64,000 nucleotides of DNA, from positions 1,390,869 to 1,454,868 of the forward strand of contig NZ_DS022299.1 of NCBI RefSeq assembly GCF_000153825.1, read 5' to 3'. This document shows positions 44,464 to 53,905 of the stretch, one piece after another; positions within the stretch are counted from its first letter, which is position 1; each line of letters starts with the position of its first letter. The notes beneath the pieces are model-generated. The model was given only the letters and a program-made list of their open reading frames with translations. It did not search any database and had not been told where the DNA came from. The DNA comes from Synechococcus sp. RS9916 (lineage in GTDB: Bacteria > Cyanobacteriota > Cyanobacteriia > PCC-6307 > Cyanobiaceae). The position numbers and the translations under genes were made by a program.

Positions 44464-45837
44464 ATGAAGTCCAGCGTAGTTGTGGGCCTTGGACGTTCAG
44501 GAGTCGGAGCCGCCAAGCTGCTTCACTCTCAAGGCCATCAAGTCACCGTTCTGGAATCGCAATCCAAGGACAGCGCCAATGCATCAGCGTTGCGCCAATT
44601 GGGTGTCGATGTCCGTCTCGGCTGTCCCCTGATTCCCGACCCGTTTGCGTCGTGGACAGATCCTTTGGATCAGGTGGTGATTAGCCCAGGCATTCCCTGG
44701 GATCACCCCACCCTCGGGAGCCTTCGCCAACAAGACATTGCCGTCTGCGGCGAAATGGCCGTGGCCTGGGACGCGCTGTCGCACCGCCCCTGGATCGGGA
44801 TCACCGGCACGAACGGTAAAACCACGGTCACCCACTTGCTGCAACACGTGCTGAGTCATGCAGGACTGCAGGCACCCATGGCGGGCAATGTGGGGCACTC
44901 CGCCGCCGAGTTGGCGCTTGCCTGCAGCTCAGGTCATCTGCCACAGCCCGATTGGATTGTGATGGAGATGAGCAGCTATCAAATTGAAGCGGCGCAGCAG
45001 GTGGCTCCCCGTATCGGCATCTGGACGACCCTGACCCCCGATCACCTGGAGCGCCACGGCACCCTCGACGCCTACCGAGCGATCAAGCACGGTTTGCTCG
45101 CCCGATCCGAGCAGGCGGTCCTCAATGCCGATGACCCAGACCTCTGCCGCCACCACCACCAATGGCCTGCGGCCACCTGGGTGAGCACCAGCCCCACACC
45201 TCCTGTGCCCTGCACGCTCTGGATCGACCCAGAGCAATGGGTGTGCAGCCGCGAGCAGCGCTTGTTCCCTGCTGATGCACTGCCCTTACCCGGCAACCAC
45301 AATCGCCAAAACATGTTGCTGGTCACGGCGGCGGCTCTCCATGCAGGCCTGCCACCCAGCGCCATCGAAGCTGCCTTGCGCTGCTTTTCCGGTGTCCCCC
45401 ACAGGCTCGAACCCCTGGGACTGGTGAAGGGCATGCGGGTGTACAACGACAGCAAGGCCACCAACTACGACGCCGCTGCTGTCGGGCTCCGGGCCGTGGC
45501 AGCACCGGCGGTGGTGCTTGCCGGAGGTCAAACCAAACAGGGTGATGCCTCGGAATGGCTCAGCCTGCTGAAGGAGCGCGCTGCAGCTGTCGTGCTCTTC
45601 GGCCACGGCGCTCGCGAATTGAAGACCTTGATTGCGGGCGCGAGCTTTGACGGACAGGTCGCCCTGGTTGACACGTTGGATGCGGCCGTCAAAGAAGCCC
45701 TGGCACTGTCATCCGGCCAGCCGGCCCAGGCTCTACTGCTTTCGCCAGCCTGCGCGAGCTTTGACCAGTATTCCAATTTCGAGGAACGCGGCGAACACTT
45801 CCGCCAACTGATTAACGCTGCCCAACGCGCAAGCTGA
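44464..45837 (+). CDS. murD: UDP-N-acetylmuramoylalanine--D-glutamate ligase
   Basis: MurD adds D-Glu to UDP-MurNAc-L-Ala in peptidoglycan synthesis. The 457-residue Mur ligase starts VVGLGRSGVGAAKLL. It has the ATP loop WIGITGTNGKTTVTHLL, the LTPDHLERHG segment, and the C-terminal VYNDSKATNYDAAAVGLRA. It starts 26 bases after the tRNA-Val gene on the same strand. All expected motifs are present. Confidence 0.96.
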   Translation: MKSSVVVGLGRSGVGAAKLLHSQGHQVTVLESQSKDSANASALRQLGVDVRLGCPLIPDPFASWTDPLDQVVISPGIPWDHPTLGSLRQQDIAVCGEMAVAWDALSHRPWIGITGTNGKTTVTHLLQHVLSHAGLQAPMAGNVGHSAAELALACSSGHLPQPDWIVMEMSSYQIEAAQQVAPRIGIWTTLTPDHLERHGTLDAYRAIKHGLLARSEQAVLNADDPDLCRHHHQWPAATWVSTSPTPPVPCTLWIDPEQWVCSREQRLFPADALPLPGNHNRQNMLLVTAAALHAGLPPSAIEAALRCFSGVPHRLEPLGLVKGMRVYNDSKATNYDAAAVGLRAVAAPAVVLAGGQTKQGDASEWLSLLKERAAAVVLFGHGARELKTLIAGASFDGQVALVDTLDAAVKEALALSSGQPAQALLLSPACASFDQYSNFEERGEHFRQLINAAQRAS

Positions 45838-45941
45838 CCCCAATCAAGGCCAAGGATCAGCAGGCAATTCAGACCAGTAGATCAATCAGAAACCAGCGCT
45901 AAGCTCCGTTGACGGTGCACTGGACAGCAGCCATTCAATCG

Positions 45942-46412
45942 ATGCGTTCGCCCAACTACTGGCTCATGAAAAGTGAGCCGGACGTCTATGGAATTCACCA
46001 TCTCAAAAGCGAACAAACGACGCTCTGGGATGGAATTCGTAACTATCAGGCGCGCAATTTCATGCGCACCATGGCCGTTGGCGATCAGGCATTTTTTTAT
46101 CACTCCAATTGCAAGCCACCGGGCATTGTGGGCCTGATGGAAGTGACTGAGCTGGGAATCGTGGACCCCACGCAGTTTGACCCGACATCCAAATACCACG
46201 ATCCAGCCTCGAAGCCTGAATCGCCGCGCTGGGATTGCGTCCGCCTGCGTTATGTCGGGGAATTCGAAAGCATGCTCAGCCTTGATGCCCTGAAAGAGGC
46301 CTACACCGCGGAACAGCTCACGGTGGTGCGGCGCGGCAATCGCCTGTCGATCATGCCGGTGGCAACAACCATCGCCACCGACCTGCTGGAACGCCTTGGC
46401 CCACTCCAGTGA
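45942..46412 (+). CDS. EVE domain protein
   Basis: This 156-residue protein has the EVE fold, related to PUA and YTH domains that bind modified bases. It begins MRSPNYWLMKSEPDVYGIHHL and has LWDGIRNYQARNFMRTMAVGDQAFFYHSN and GIVGLMEV, the standard EVE motifs. ATG 45942 gives the usual N-terminus; an extension to 45909 is open but unlikely. Substrate is unknown. The next gene starts 13 bases after its stop. Confidence 0.9.
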   Translation: MRSPNYWLMKSEPDVYGIHHLKSEQTTLWDGIRNYQARNFMRTMAVGDQAFFYHSNCKPPGIVGLMEVTELGIVDPTQFDPTSKYHDPASKPESPRWDCVRLRYVGEFESMLSLDALKEAYTAEQLTVVRRGNRLSIMPVATTIATDLLERLGPLQ

Positions 46413-46425
46413 GCCAACCACGGCC

Positions 46426-47142
46426 ATGGGTCGGGAACGCCTGCCTCTGAGCACTGTGTTGCCTCGGGCTTGGAGGGGATTCACCAGCGCTCCCTGGCCT
46501 TGCGTCGGCCTGTCGGGGCTGATTCTGAGCAGTGCTGCCGGGCTGGGAACTCTGGCGCGAGAACTTCAAGCGAATTCAAGTGCCTGGATTCGCCACAGCG
46601 GGGATTTGGTCTGGGTCTTGTCCCTGCTCGTGCCTCTCATCCTCATGCTTGGCCTTCTGCGCCTAGCCGACACCCTGTTGCCCAGCACAGGCCCCGATGA
46701 CTGCGACGTTCCCCAGGCCAAGGAACGCATTCCATGGCTTTTGCGCCAATCTGTCGCCCTTGCCCTGATCGAAACCCTGATCCTGCTGGGAGGGATCACC
46801 ACGCTGCGCGGCCTCGGCACAGCCCTGCTGGCCCACAGCGGCGTTCTGGCAGCAGTGGCACTGCTCGCGGGAGGAATCGCCCTGACCTCTTGGACCGCGG
46901 GGCAGGTGCTTGCCCTGCCACTTCTGATTCACCATGGCCACCGGCCCTTAGCGGCGATGGAGCACAGCCGCAAGCTCGTTCAACAAAATCGGCTGAAAGT
47001 GTTGGCGCTTCTGGGCCTCCTGGTCGGGCTCAATTTGATCGGACTGATGGGAGCCTGCCTGGGGCTACTCCTGACCCTGCCGTTAAGCGCCCTGATCCTG
47101 ATGGCCAGCTGCCGGACTCAGACCCCCTGGAGGAAGGACTGA
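46426..47142 (+). CDS. Multi-pass membrane protein, unknown
   Basis: This 238-residue protein has about five or six hydrophobic helices (for example LVWVLSLLVPLILMLGLLRLAD, SVALALIETLILLGGITTL, VLAAVALLAGGIAL, VLALLGLLVGLNLIGLMGACLGLLLTLPL). The loop LPLLIHHGHRPLAAMEHSRKLVQQN resembles proteins of the DUF975/glycerophosphoryl-diester phosphodiesterase membrane-domain type, but this is weak. ATG 46426 is chosen over an upstream shadow. Its last 25 bases overlap the end of the convergent DUF2811 gene. Confidence 0.75.
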   Translation: MGRERLPLSTVLPRAWRGFTSAPWPCVGLSGLILSSAAGLGTLARELQANSSAWIRHSGDLVWVLSLLVPLILMLGLLRLADTLLPSTGPDDCDVPQAKERIPWLLRQSVALALIETLILLGGITTLRGLGTALLAHSGVLAAVALLAGGIALTSWTAGQVLALPLLIHHGHRPLAAMEHSRKLVQQNRLKVLALLGLLVGLNLIGLMGACLGLLLTLPLSALILMASCRTQTPWRKD

Positions 47143-47444
47143 CGGCTGAACATGTTGCCGACATAAAGGCGCGTAATCTCGCGGGACTCCACACCGTTCT
47201 GCACAAGGAACCCGGCCAGAGCGGCCTGAACCAAGCGGTATTGATCCCAATTGGGATAACGCTCGATAAAGCTGGCCATCGCCTGCTGCAGGGGCAGGGG
47301 GAGCTCGGCATGGAAGCTGACCACGGAATCGGCCACCAGCTCCGCGGAGACCTCCTGAGCGGGGCGGTCTACACCGACAACTGGAGCAGTATTCAGCGCC
47401 TGCATCGCTTCCGTCACCTGAATGTCTCCCATTCCGAAGTCCAC
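47118..47444 (-). CDS. DUF2811 domain protein
   Basis: This 108-residue cyanobacterial protein has the conserved part VSFHAELPLPLQQAMASFIERYPNWDQYRLVQAALAGFLVQNG followed by SREITRLYVGNMF, which is the DUF2811 core. The N-terminus before residue 40 is variable, and an internal ATG (residue 5, 47432) is also possible. Function is unknown. It overlaps the 3' end of the convergent membrane-protein gene by 25 bases, so the two transcripts can pair. Confidence 0.85.
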   Translation of the reverse strand: MDFGMGDIQVTEAMQALNTAPVVGVDRPAQEVSAELVADSVVSFHAELPLPLQQAMASFIERYPNWDQYRLVQAALAGFLVQNGVESREITRLYVGNMFSRQSFLQGV

Positions 47445-47625
47445 GAACAGTAGTCAGTTCTCCACATCCGTCAGCCAACGTCAAGAAGGCCGAAACCAGG
47501 CCAATCCCAGCATTCTCCGGATGAGACCCCAGGCCCAGAGCCATTCCAGGACGGGCGATGCAGAAAATGCATCGAAAGAAACATCAGCCATCCGCCCGTC
47601 AAGACGCACCCATCAGAACCGCACC

Positions 47626-47698
47626 TTTTCCACAGGAGAGGCCCTGACGGGCCTTTTCAGACCCTTGACTGTGGAAAACCTGTGCAAGGCCAAGGGTC
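47626..47698. repeat. Structured intergenic region with inverted DnaA-box-like sites
   Basis: TTTTCCACA (47626-47634) and TGTGGAAAA (47670-47678) form an inverted pair, perfect over 10 bp counting the next G/C. Between them lies the hairpin AGGCCC-TGAC-GGGCCT followed by T's (47639-47657). A further inverted repeat pairs GACCCTTG (47660-47667) with CAAGGGTC (47691-47698). TTTTCCACA matches the cyanobacterial DnaA-box consensus as I remember it. No dnaA or dnaN is nearby. Confidence 0.6.
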
Positions 47699-47730
47699 GA
47701 TCCGTGGGGAAATCAATCAAAGCAGTTTGA

Positions 47731-48117
47731 TTAGCCCTGCTTATTCTTTGTTGAATCCCAGGCCGTTCTCATCGCTGCCACAAACGCCTGCGCTGCTGGA
47801 GCTGGCCAGTGCGCTTCAAGACCACGGCAGCCGGGTGTGCCCTCCAGCACAACGCCAAGACTCCAGCGGTTGCGATCACCATCCAGGCAGCCCCACCAGA
47901 GATCGCGTTCCATCTCCAGTTCGATCGCTTCGTCCTCCATCAGCTGGGACTGAAGATCGCGATGTTGCTGCGTCAGCACCAAGATCAAGGCCACTAGGCC
48001 CTGCCACTCCGTCTCGGTGAGCTCGAACGCCCAACCTTCTCCACCGATCAAGGCAGAAAAATGCGGGCGGCTGCGGTCAAGGGCCAGGCGCCAGCCTGGC
48101 CCTTCCTGCTGAATCAT
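47731..48117 (-). CDS. DUF1818 family protein
   Basis: This 128-residue cyanobacterial protein begins [38 protein letters not shown]. It has the acidic middle [23 protein letters not shown], the pattern I associate with DUF1818. It is cytosolic, with no catalytic motif visible. Its ATG overlaps the rpoZ stop by 4 nt, so the pair is probably translated together. Confidence 0.85.
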   Translation of the reverse strand: MIQQEGPGWRLALDRSRPHFSALIGGEGWAFELTETEWQGLVALILVLTQQHRDLQSQLMEDEAIELEMERDLWWGCLDGDRNRWSLGVVLEGTPGCRGLEAHWPAPAAQAFVAAMRTAWDSTKNKQG

Positions 48118-48341
48118 CCAGGCAGCAGATCAGGCTGGTCCTGCTCATCGCTCAGCTCAACGATGGCGCGTTGCACCGGTTTGACGCTCGACTCCTCCAG
48201 CAGACCATCGAAGTCGTCAAAACGACGTTGCTTGGCGCGGAAGGCGATCCTGACAGTGGTGAGATAACGGTTGCTCGATTGACGAATCAAGCTCTCGCCA
48301 CGCTTGGCCAGGTCTTTTGAATCCACACCTGCGCTGAACAC
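48114..48341 (-). CDS. rpoZ: RNA polymerase omega subunit
   Basis: Omega helps assemble and stabilise RNA polymerase. The 75-residue cyanobacterial form reads [68 protein letters not shown] in segments. Its ending [11 protein letters not shown] is very typical. The start is GTG 48341 ([11 protein letters not shown]); the frame is open further to 48572, but that part shadows the next gene. It overlaps the DUF1818 start by 4 nt. Confidence 0.93.
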   Translation of the reverse strand: MFSAGVDSKDLAKRGESLIRQSSNRYLTTVRIAFRAKQRRFDDFDGLLEESSVKPVQRAIVELSDEQDQPDLLPG

Positions 48342-48367
48342 GTTGTCCCTGGCATCGATCCACCATC

Positions 48368-48652
48368 TTAAGTGAGAAGGTCGCTTGGGAAGGGAACGTG
48401 CACCGGATAGGTGCGCTGAACACTGCCGGGTACGCGCAAAACGATCTGACGACCGATTCCCATCGCGGCCAGAGGTCGACGCAGCAACGACAACAACCCG
48501 CTGACCTCTTCGAGATGGCGAGCATCGAGGCACTCGATCCGAATGCTTCCCCAACTGCGCGACATCCTGCAATCGCGCAGCGGTTCCAACTGGGCCTTCA
48601 GCTCAGGCTCCTCCCGATAGAAGGACCAGACGAGTCGCTGCAAGCGATCCAT
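48368..48652 (-). CDS. Conserved hypothetical protein
   Basis: This 94-residue protein starts [30 protein letters not shown]. It ends with a basic-hydrophobic part ([23 protein letters not shown] and [12 protein letters not shown]). It precedes rpoZ by 26 bases on the same strand. A longer frame to 48694 would overlap the divergent Hsp70-like start, so the ATG at 48652 is preferred. I know no function; it appears conserved in marine cyanobacteria. Confidence 0.7.
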   Translation of the reverse strand: MDRLQRLVWSFYREEPELKAQLEPLRDCRMSRSWGSIRIECLDARHLEEVSGLLSLLRRPLAAMGIGRQIVLRVPGSVQRTYPVHVPFPSDLLT

Positions 48653-48692
48653 GGAGATTCCCTCGTAACCTTCAGCTGCTCCCAACCTGCCC

Positions 48693-50321
48693 ATGGCGTT
48701 GGAACAGACCCCGACGGGCGAACAAAACCTTCAGATTTGCGAGGCTGCCGGCACCCTGGCCATTGATCTGGGGAGCACCACCACCGTTGTGGCATTCCAG
48801 TCGCCACAAACCGCAGGTCCCCAGCTGCTGGAGCTTGACGCCATCAGCCGTTCTCCTGGCCAGGTCCCCAGTTTGATCTGGGCCAAGGGAGCAGACGATC
48901 CCAGCCCACTGGTGGGGCGGCAGGTGCTGGATGCCGGCCTGGAAGACAGCGATGCTCCTCAGTTGCTGCGTGATTTCAAGCGGAAGATCGGAGCTCCATC
49001 CGGTGCACCATCCGCTGCGAACCACCTCAGCCCCGAAGCAGCCGCCGAACTACTGCTGCAACAGATCTGGACCCGGCTACCGGAGGGACTCCAGATTCAA
49101 CGCCTGGTGCTCACCGCACCAGTGGAGCATTACAGGGGCTATCGCAACTGGTTGCTGCAGGCCAGTGAACACTTGCCTGTCGATGAAGTCGCTCTTGTGG
49201 ATGAACCCACAGCAGCAGCTCTGGGCGCCGGTCTTGCGCCAGGGGCACGCCTGCTGGTGGTCGACATCGGCGGAAGCACAATTGATCTGTCCCTCGTGGC
49301 CCTGGAAGGCGGAGAGGGCCGGGCCGCCCCGCTGGCCCAACTGTTGCGCTTCGGTGGCCGCAGCCTGAACAACAGCCGGCAAGCACTGCGCTGCGCCAAG
49401 GTATTGGGCAAGGCCGGGATCACCCTGGGCGGTCGCGACCTAGACCGTTGGATCGTCGACCATCTCCACCACGACGCGTCGGAGGCCAAGGCAACGCCGC
49501 CAGCGGCCCTGATCAATGCGGCTGAACGGTTGAAATGCAGACTCAGTGCTCCCGAACTGGGCGACCACACGTTGCTCACGGAATTGGCCGTCACAGACCA
49601 GAGCGCCCCGTTGGAGCTCCAACTCAACCGACAGCAGTTCGAAACCTTGCTGGAGACGAGAGGTCTGCTGGCAGTACTCGACGATCTCCTGGAGCAAACC
49701 CTGGCCGGCGCTCGTCAGCACAACTGTGATCCCTCCATGCTTCAGGGGGTGCTGCCGGTGGGGGGCGGAGCGCAACTCCCTCTGCTGCGGCGCTGGTTCA
49801 ACGAACGGCTGGGGGGTGTGCCTCTCCTGCATGCGCCTCCCGTGGAAGCCGTGGCCGCCGGTGCTCTCAGCCTCACGCCGGGCGTGCACGTGCGTGACGT
49901 CCTGCAACGCGGTGTCTCCTTGCGCTGTTGGGACAGGCGCACAGGAACGCACCACTGGCATCCGTTGTTTGTTGCCGGCCAGACCTGGCCCACGGAGGCC
50001 CCCTTCACCCTGGTGCTGGCTGCGAGCCAAGACCAACAGCAGACGATCGAGTTGGTTCTCGGAGAACCGGAGACTGAATCGCGCCATGACGTGGTGTTCG
50101 TCAATGGCTTACCAACAGTGCGGGCCAGCAGTGGTGGACCTGAGGTGCGCCCCTGGGGCTCCCCCACCATCCAGGTGCCCTTGGGTCAACCCGGAGAAAC
50201 AGGGCAGGACTGTCTTCGGCTTGCCTTCCGCCTCAATGAAGACGCCCAACTGCTGATGGAAGGCGCAGACCTACGCACCGGTGAACCCCTTGCGTCTCGT
50301 GTGCTCGGCCCCGTTCGCTGA
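48693..50321 (+). CDS. Hsp70-like protein (divergent DnaK)
   Basis: This 542-residue protein has the actin/Hsp70 ATPase fold: phosphate 1 AIDLGSTTTVVAF (about 23-35), ALVDEPTAAALGAG, phosphate 2 LLVVDIGGSTIDLSLV (about 190), and an adenosine region LPVGGGAQLPLLRRWF (about 352). A beta-rich region follows (up to residue 542), shorter than the DnaK substrate-binding domain, and the alpha-helical lid seems to be missing. It is therefore a specialised relative rather than the main chaperone. The next gene encodes an anchored helical protein, a possible partner. Confidence 0.85.
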   Translation: MALEQTPTGEQNLQICEAAGTLAIDLGSTTTVVAFQSPQTAGPQLLELDAISRSPGQVPSLIWAKGADDPSPLVGRQVLDAGLEDSDAPQLLRDFKRKIGAPSGAPSAANHLSPEAAAELLLQQIWTRLPEGLQIQRLVLTAPVEHYRGYRNWLLQASEHLPVDEVALVDEPTAAALGAGLAPGARLLVVDIGGSTIDLSLVALEGGEGRAAPLAQLLRFGGRSLNNSRQALRCAKVLGKAGITLGGRDLDRWIVDHLHHDASEAKATPPAALINAAERLKCRLSAPELGDHTLLTELAVTDQSAPLELQLNRQQFETLLETRGLLAVLDDLLEQTLAGARQHNCDPSMLQGVLPVGGGAQLPLLRRWFNERLGGVPLLHAPPVEAVAAGALSLTPGVHVRDVLQRGVSLRCWDRRTGTHHWHPLFVAGQTWPTEAPFTLVLAASQDQQQTIELVLGEPETESRHDVVFVNGLPTVRASSGGPEVRPWGSPTIQVPLGQPGETGQDCLRLAFRLNEDAQLLMEGADLRTGEPLASRVLGPVR

Positions 50322-50427
50322 ACGCCGATCCCTTGACAGCGTTCGGGCGGTGCACGGTCCGTCCACGCCAGCGTGAGAAAGGCAGCTGACGTCCATAGAA
50401 CAGGTGTGATTGTTCTGAACTCCGACA

Positions 50428-51270
50428 TTGGCGCTGCGTCGCCATCTGCTGCCGCGCTTTTGGTTGGGGATCACCCTTGGTGGGGTGGCCATGCTTTGTG
50501 GTGTGGCCTACTGGTGGGAGCGTCAGCTCCCGGAACGGCTGGAACAGGCCATTCGCGATGGCGACACCTTGGCGTGCCTGCATTACAGCGAGCAGCTGGC
50601 TGCTCTGCGCTGGCTGGGCCAACAAGCTCCGGAAGAGCTGGCTCTCTGTCGGAGACAGGCCGCCGTACAAGCCTGGAACGACGGGCGTCACGCTGATGCC
50701 CTGGGCTTTCAAGAGCTGCTGGTGAATTCAGGGGTCGGCACGAGCGTTGACCAGCAACGCGATCAAAACCAACTGAACCGCTGGCGAGAGCAGCTCCGCG
50801 ATCAAGCCCTCAATGCATTCCGCGACGGCAATCTCAACGAGGCCCTCTCCCTGCTGAAGCCTGTGGAGCGCGGCACGAGCCCCTCCGGCAGTCGCCTAAG
50901 CGACAGCCTGCAGGAAACCTGGAACCGCAACCAACTCGACCACCAGCGACTGGCCGAACTGGTCCAATCGAAACAGTGGTGGGAAGCGCTGGCGGTGCTG
51001 AACCGCATGGACCACCCCTGGTGGCAGAGCAAGGCCCAATCCCTGCGCCAAACCGTGGAACAAGCCATCGATCAGCGCAAAGACCTGGACGAACACCACA
51101 ACCATGGCGAGCTTCCCGCCCATACCGTTCCCAACAGCGCTCTCGATGCCGCGGTGCAGCGCAGAATTCGCGAAGGGATGGAGCCCTGGAAAGCGTTCGA
51201 GACCGGATGCGCCGACGTGGGCGGCAGGGTTGAAGAGGAAGGGCCCGAAAGTCTCTGCCGACGGCGCTGA
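50428..51270 (+). CDS. Membrane-anchored helical-repeat protein, unknown
   Basis: This 280-residue protein has one N-terminal membrane helix (FWLGITLGGVAMLCGVAYWW). A long, soluble, Gln/Leu/Trp-rich helical part with TPR-like pairing follows (for example ALNAFRDGNLNEALSLLKPV and LVQSKQWWEALAVLNRM). The C-terminal tail DAAVQRRIREGMEPWKAFETGCADVGGRVEEEG looks conserved. The start is TTG 50428, as no ATG or GTG in frame precedes the helix. It follows the Hsp70-like gene by 106 bases on the same strand, hinting at a functional pair. Confidence 0.65.
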   Translation: MALRRHLLPRFWLGITLGGVAMLCGVAYWWERQLPERLEQAIRDGDTLACLHYSEQLAALRWLGQQAPEELALCRRQAAVQAWNDGRHADALGFQELLVNSGVGTSVDQQRDQNQLNRWREQLRDQALNAFRDGNLNEALSLLKPVERGTSPSGSRLSDSLQETWNRNQLDHQRLAELVQSKQWWEALAVLNRMDHPWWQSKAQSLRQTVEQAIDQRKDLDEHHNHGELPAHTVPNSALDAAVQRRIREGMEPWKAFETGCADVGGRVEEEGPESLCRRR

Positions 51271-51328
51271 CGATCAACTCAGATGACCCATGACGCATGA
51301 CACAATGCCGACATCAACGCATTGGCCC

Positions 51329-51550
51329 ATGCAACCCGGAGACAAAGTGGTCGTGTCCGCCAACGTTGTGGTCTACAACCATCCCCAACATCGCGGCGAA
51401 GCCTTCGATCTCCAAGGGAGCGACGGCGAAGTGGTCACCGTGCTCAATGATTGGAAAGGGAAGCCCATCAGCCCCACTCTCCCTGTCGTGGTGGCCTTTG
51501 GCCGTTACAAAGCCCATTTCCGCGCCGATGAGCTGAACGCAGCCGGCTGA
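51329..51550 (+). CDS. ftrV: Ferredoxin-thioredoxin reductase, variable chain
   Basis: FtrV pairs with the catalytic FTR subunit and passes electrons from ferredoxin to thioredoxin for light regulation of enzymes. The 73-residue SH3-like barrel reads MQPGDKVVVSANVVVYNHPQHRGEAFDLQGSDGEVV and ends FGRYKAHFRADEL, the family pattern. In-frame ATGs at 51290 and 51305 would add a short extension; I use 51329 because it gives the standard N-terminus. It lies away from the catalytic subunit gene. Confidence 0.9.
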   Translation: MQPGDKVVVSANVVVYNHPQHRGEAFDLQGSDGEVVTVLNDWKGKPISPTLPVVVAFGRYKAHFRADELNAAG

Positions 51551-51564
51551 GCCGAGCCCTCAGC

Positions 51565-52116
51565 TCATTGCACCTGGCGCAGATACACACCCTCCTCACC
51601 ATCCACATCCTGAAGCCGCAGCTCGATCGTTTCGCTGCGGCGGGTCGGCACGTGACGACCACAAAAATCGGGCTGAATCGGCAACTCGCGATGACCGCGA
51701 TCGACCATCACCAGCAGCATCACCTTGCGGGGCCGTCCCCAGGCCTGAATGGCCTCTAAAGCGGCTCGGATCGTTCGTCCTGTGAAGATCACGTCATCCA
51801 CCAACAGGACATCCCGGCCCTCGATGCTGATCGGCAGGTCAGTGGCCTGAACCATGCGTGTCCCAACACGCTCCAGGTCATCGCGATGAAAGGTGGGATC
51901 AAGGGTTCCCTTGGCCAGGGCATGGCCGGTCAGCGCCTCAAGCTGACGGGCAAGAACACTTGCCAGATGCACCCCACGCGTGGGGATGCCCAACAACAAG
52001 AGATCCTGACTGCGATCGACACTTTCCAACACTTGGCTGGACAAGCGCTGAACCGTGCGGGCCAAATCCTGAGCGGACAGAATTTCTACCCTCTCGGGCC
52101 TGGCAGAGGCAGACAT
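51565..52116 (-). CDS. pyrR: PyrR bifunctional regulator / uracil phosphoribosyltransferase
   Basis: PyrR carries a phosphoribosyltransferase fold. In Bacillus it binds pyr mRNA and also makes UMP from uracil. The 183-residue protein has LLLLGIPTRGVHLA and the PRPP motif VLLVDDVIFTGRTIRAAL, then the PyrR-typical VMLLVMVDRGHRELPIQPDFCGRHVPT. I use ATG 52116; the longer frame is shadow. RNA attenuation is not proven in cyanobacteria. pyrF lies about 47 kb away, so there is no pyr operon here. Confidence 0.92.
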   Translation of the reverse strand: MSASARPERVEILSAQDLARTVQRLSSQVLESVDRSQDLLLLGIPTRGVHLASVLARQLEALTGHALAKGTLDPTFHRDDLERVGTRMVQATDLPISIEGRDVLLVDDVIFTGRTIRAALEAIQAWGRPRKVMLLVMVDRGHRELPIQPDFCGRHVPTRRSETIELRLQDVDGEEGVYLRQVQ

Positions 52117-52252
52117 CAAGCTGTCGCTGAGGCCATTCAGTGTATGGGTGTTGCAGTAAGCAAAAGCTGACCGACCCCGAACCGAACCTCCTGAACGGAG
52201 CTTCTGGAGGTAACTTGAATATGGAGAAGCTCTTAAGAACAGATAGCGCGGG

Positions 52253-53884
52253 GTGCATGTGACGACCAGCAGTGATAAGGACCTCAGCCGTAAGTCCGGA
52301 GTAGCCCCAGTGGTTCTCGCCATCCTGGATGGATGGGGACACCGTGACAGCGAAACCCATAACGCCATCCGCCATGCATCCACTCCAGTGATGGATGCGC
52401 TCTGGCATGCCTATCCCCACAGCCTCATCCAGGCCAGCGGTGCCCACGTGGGGCTGCCCGATGCACAGATGGGCAATTCAGAAGTGGGGCATCTGACCAT
52501 CGGAGCGGGACGCATCATCCGCCAAGAACTGGTGCGAATTTCTGAAACCGTTCGCCAGGGCGAACTTGCTCAAACGCCTGCACTGGCCCAACTGGCGCAA
52601 AGCCTTCAAGCCAATGGTGGGACCCTTCACCTCATGGGGCTCTGTTCCAACGGTGGAGTCCACAGTCACGTGGACCATCTCTGCGGCCTGCTGCGCTGGG
52701 CTGCAGAAGCAGGAATCGCACGGGTCGCCATCCACGCCATCACCGACGGTCGTGACACACCCACCCAAAGCGCTCCCACCTTCCTGAAACAGGTTGAAGA
52801 CGCGATCCAAACCGCCGGAGTGGGGGAGATCGCCAGTCTCTGCGGTCGCTATTGGGCCATGGACCGGGATCAGCGTTGGGAGCGGACCTCCAAGGCCTAT
52901 TCCCTGTTCACTGATCCATCCCTCGGCTGCAGCAACGCCCCTGTGAGCGAGGTCCTGCAGAACAGCTACGACGCAGGAGTCACGGATGAATTCCTAGAGC
53001 CAGTGCGCCTGAGTGACGCCTTCCTGAAGGATGGAGATGGTTTGGTGGTGTTCAATTTCCGCCCAGACCGGGCCCGCCAACTGGTTCAGGCCCTGACCGT
53101 CGACGGTTTTGCTGGCTTCGAACGCCAACACAAACCACGGCTCGATGTGGTGACCTTCACCCAATACGAAGCGGGACTCCCCGTCACCATTGCCTTCCCA
53201 CCCGAATCGCTCGACCAGCTGCTGGGGCAAGTGGTCTCCGAACACGGATTGAAGCAGTACCGCACCGCAGAGACCGAAAAGTATCCCCACGTCACCTATT
53301 TCCTCAACGGAGGCATCGAACAACCCCTGGCTGGTGAAGATCGGCATCTGGTGCCGTCGCCACGCGTCGCCACCTACGACGAAGCTCCAGCCATGTCTGC
53401 CGATGTGCTGACCGACAGCTGCATCGCCGCCATTGAGCGCGGTGAGTACTCCCTGGTGGTGATCAACTACGCCAATCCAGACATGGTGGGGCACACCGGC
53501 GTGATGACCGCCGCCACCGAAGCCATCCAAACGGTGGACCACTGCATTGGGCGACTGCTTGATGCCGTTGGCCGCATGGGAGGCACTCTTCTGATCACCG
53601 CTGATCACGGGAACGCCGAACTGATGGAAGGTCCCGATGGTCAAGCCTGGACGGCGCACACCACCAACCCAGTGCCCGTCATCCTTGTAGAAGGAGAGAA
53701 ACGCAAGCTGGCTGGCATGGGCAACTCCATCCGCTTACGCGAGAACGGAGGGCTTGCTGACATTGCTCCCACCCTGCTTCAGATCCTGGGTCTGCCGAAA
53801 CCCAAGGCCATGTCAGGATCCACATTGATCGAAGCGATCGAGACTCTGTCGCCGTTGAGCGCCAGACTCCCTCAGCCGGTCTGA
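52253..53884 (+). CDS. gpmI: 2,3-bisphosphoglycerate-independent phosphoglycerate mutase
   Basis: GpmI interconverts 3- and 2-phosphoglycerate using two metals. The 543-residue alkaline-phosphatase-fold enzyme begins [20 protein letters not shown]. It has the catalytic serine in [16 protein letters not shown] and metal-site motifs [12 protein letters not shown] and [13 protein letters not shown] 52253 and GTG 52259 are both possible starts. secG follows 21 bases downstream. Confidence 0.96.
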   Translation: MHVTTSSDKDLSRKSGVAPVVLAILDGWGHRDSETHNAIRHASTPVMDALWHAYPHSLIQASGAHVGLPDAQMGNSEVGHLTIGAGRIIRQELVRISETVRQGELAQTPALAQLAQSLQANGGTLHLMGLCSNGGVHSHVDHLCGLLRWAAEAGIARVAIHAITDGRDTPTQSAPTFLKQVEDAIQTAGVGEIASLCGRYWAMDRDQRWERTSKAYSLFTDPSLGCSNAPVSEVLQNSYDAGVTDEFLEPVRLSDAFLKDGDGLVVFNFRPDRARQLVQALTVDGFAGFERQHKPRLDVVTFTQYEAGLPVTIAFPPESLDQLLGQVVSEHGLKQYRTAETEKYPHVTYFLNGGIEQPLAGEDRHLVPSPRVATYDEAPAMSADVLTDSCIAAIERGEYSLVVINYANPDMVGHTGVMTAATEAIQTVDHCIGRLLDAVGRMGGTLLITADHGNAELMEGPDGQAWTAHTTNPVPVILVEGEKRKLAGMGNSIRLRENGGLADIAPTLLQILGLPKPKAMSGSTLIEAIETLSPLSARLPQPV

Positions 53885-53905
53885 TTCACCCACACCTCGG
53901 AACCG

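Noticed and set aside
47626-47698. Replication origin
   Set aside because: Two DnaA-box-like sites alone are not enough. No dnaA, dnaN, AT-rich unwinding region or strand switch of core genes is seen.
47422-47730. Plus-strand 102-codon frame in the structured intergenic region
   Set aside because: The Ser/Arg/Gln-rich translation lacks a fold or family, has no ribosome site, and runs through the hairpin and the DnaA-box-like pair.
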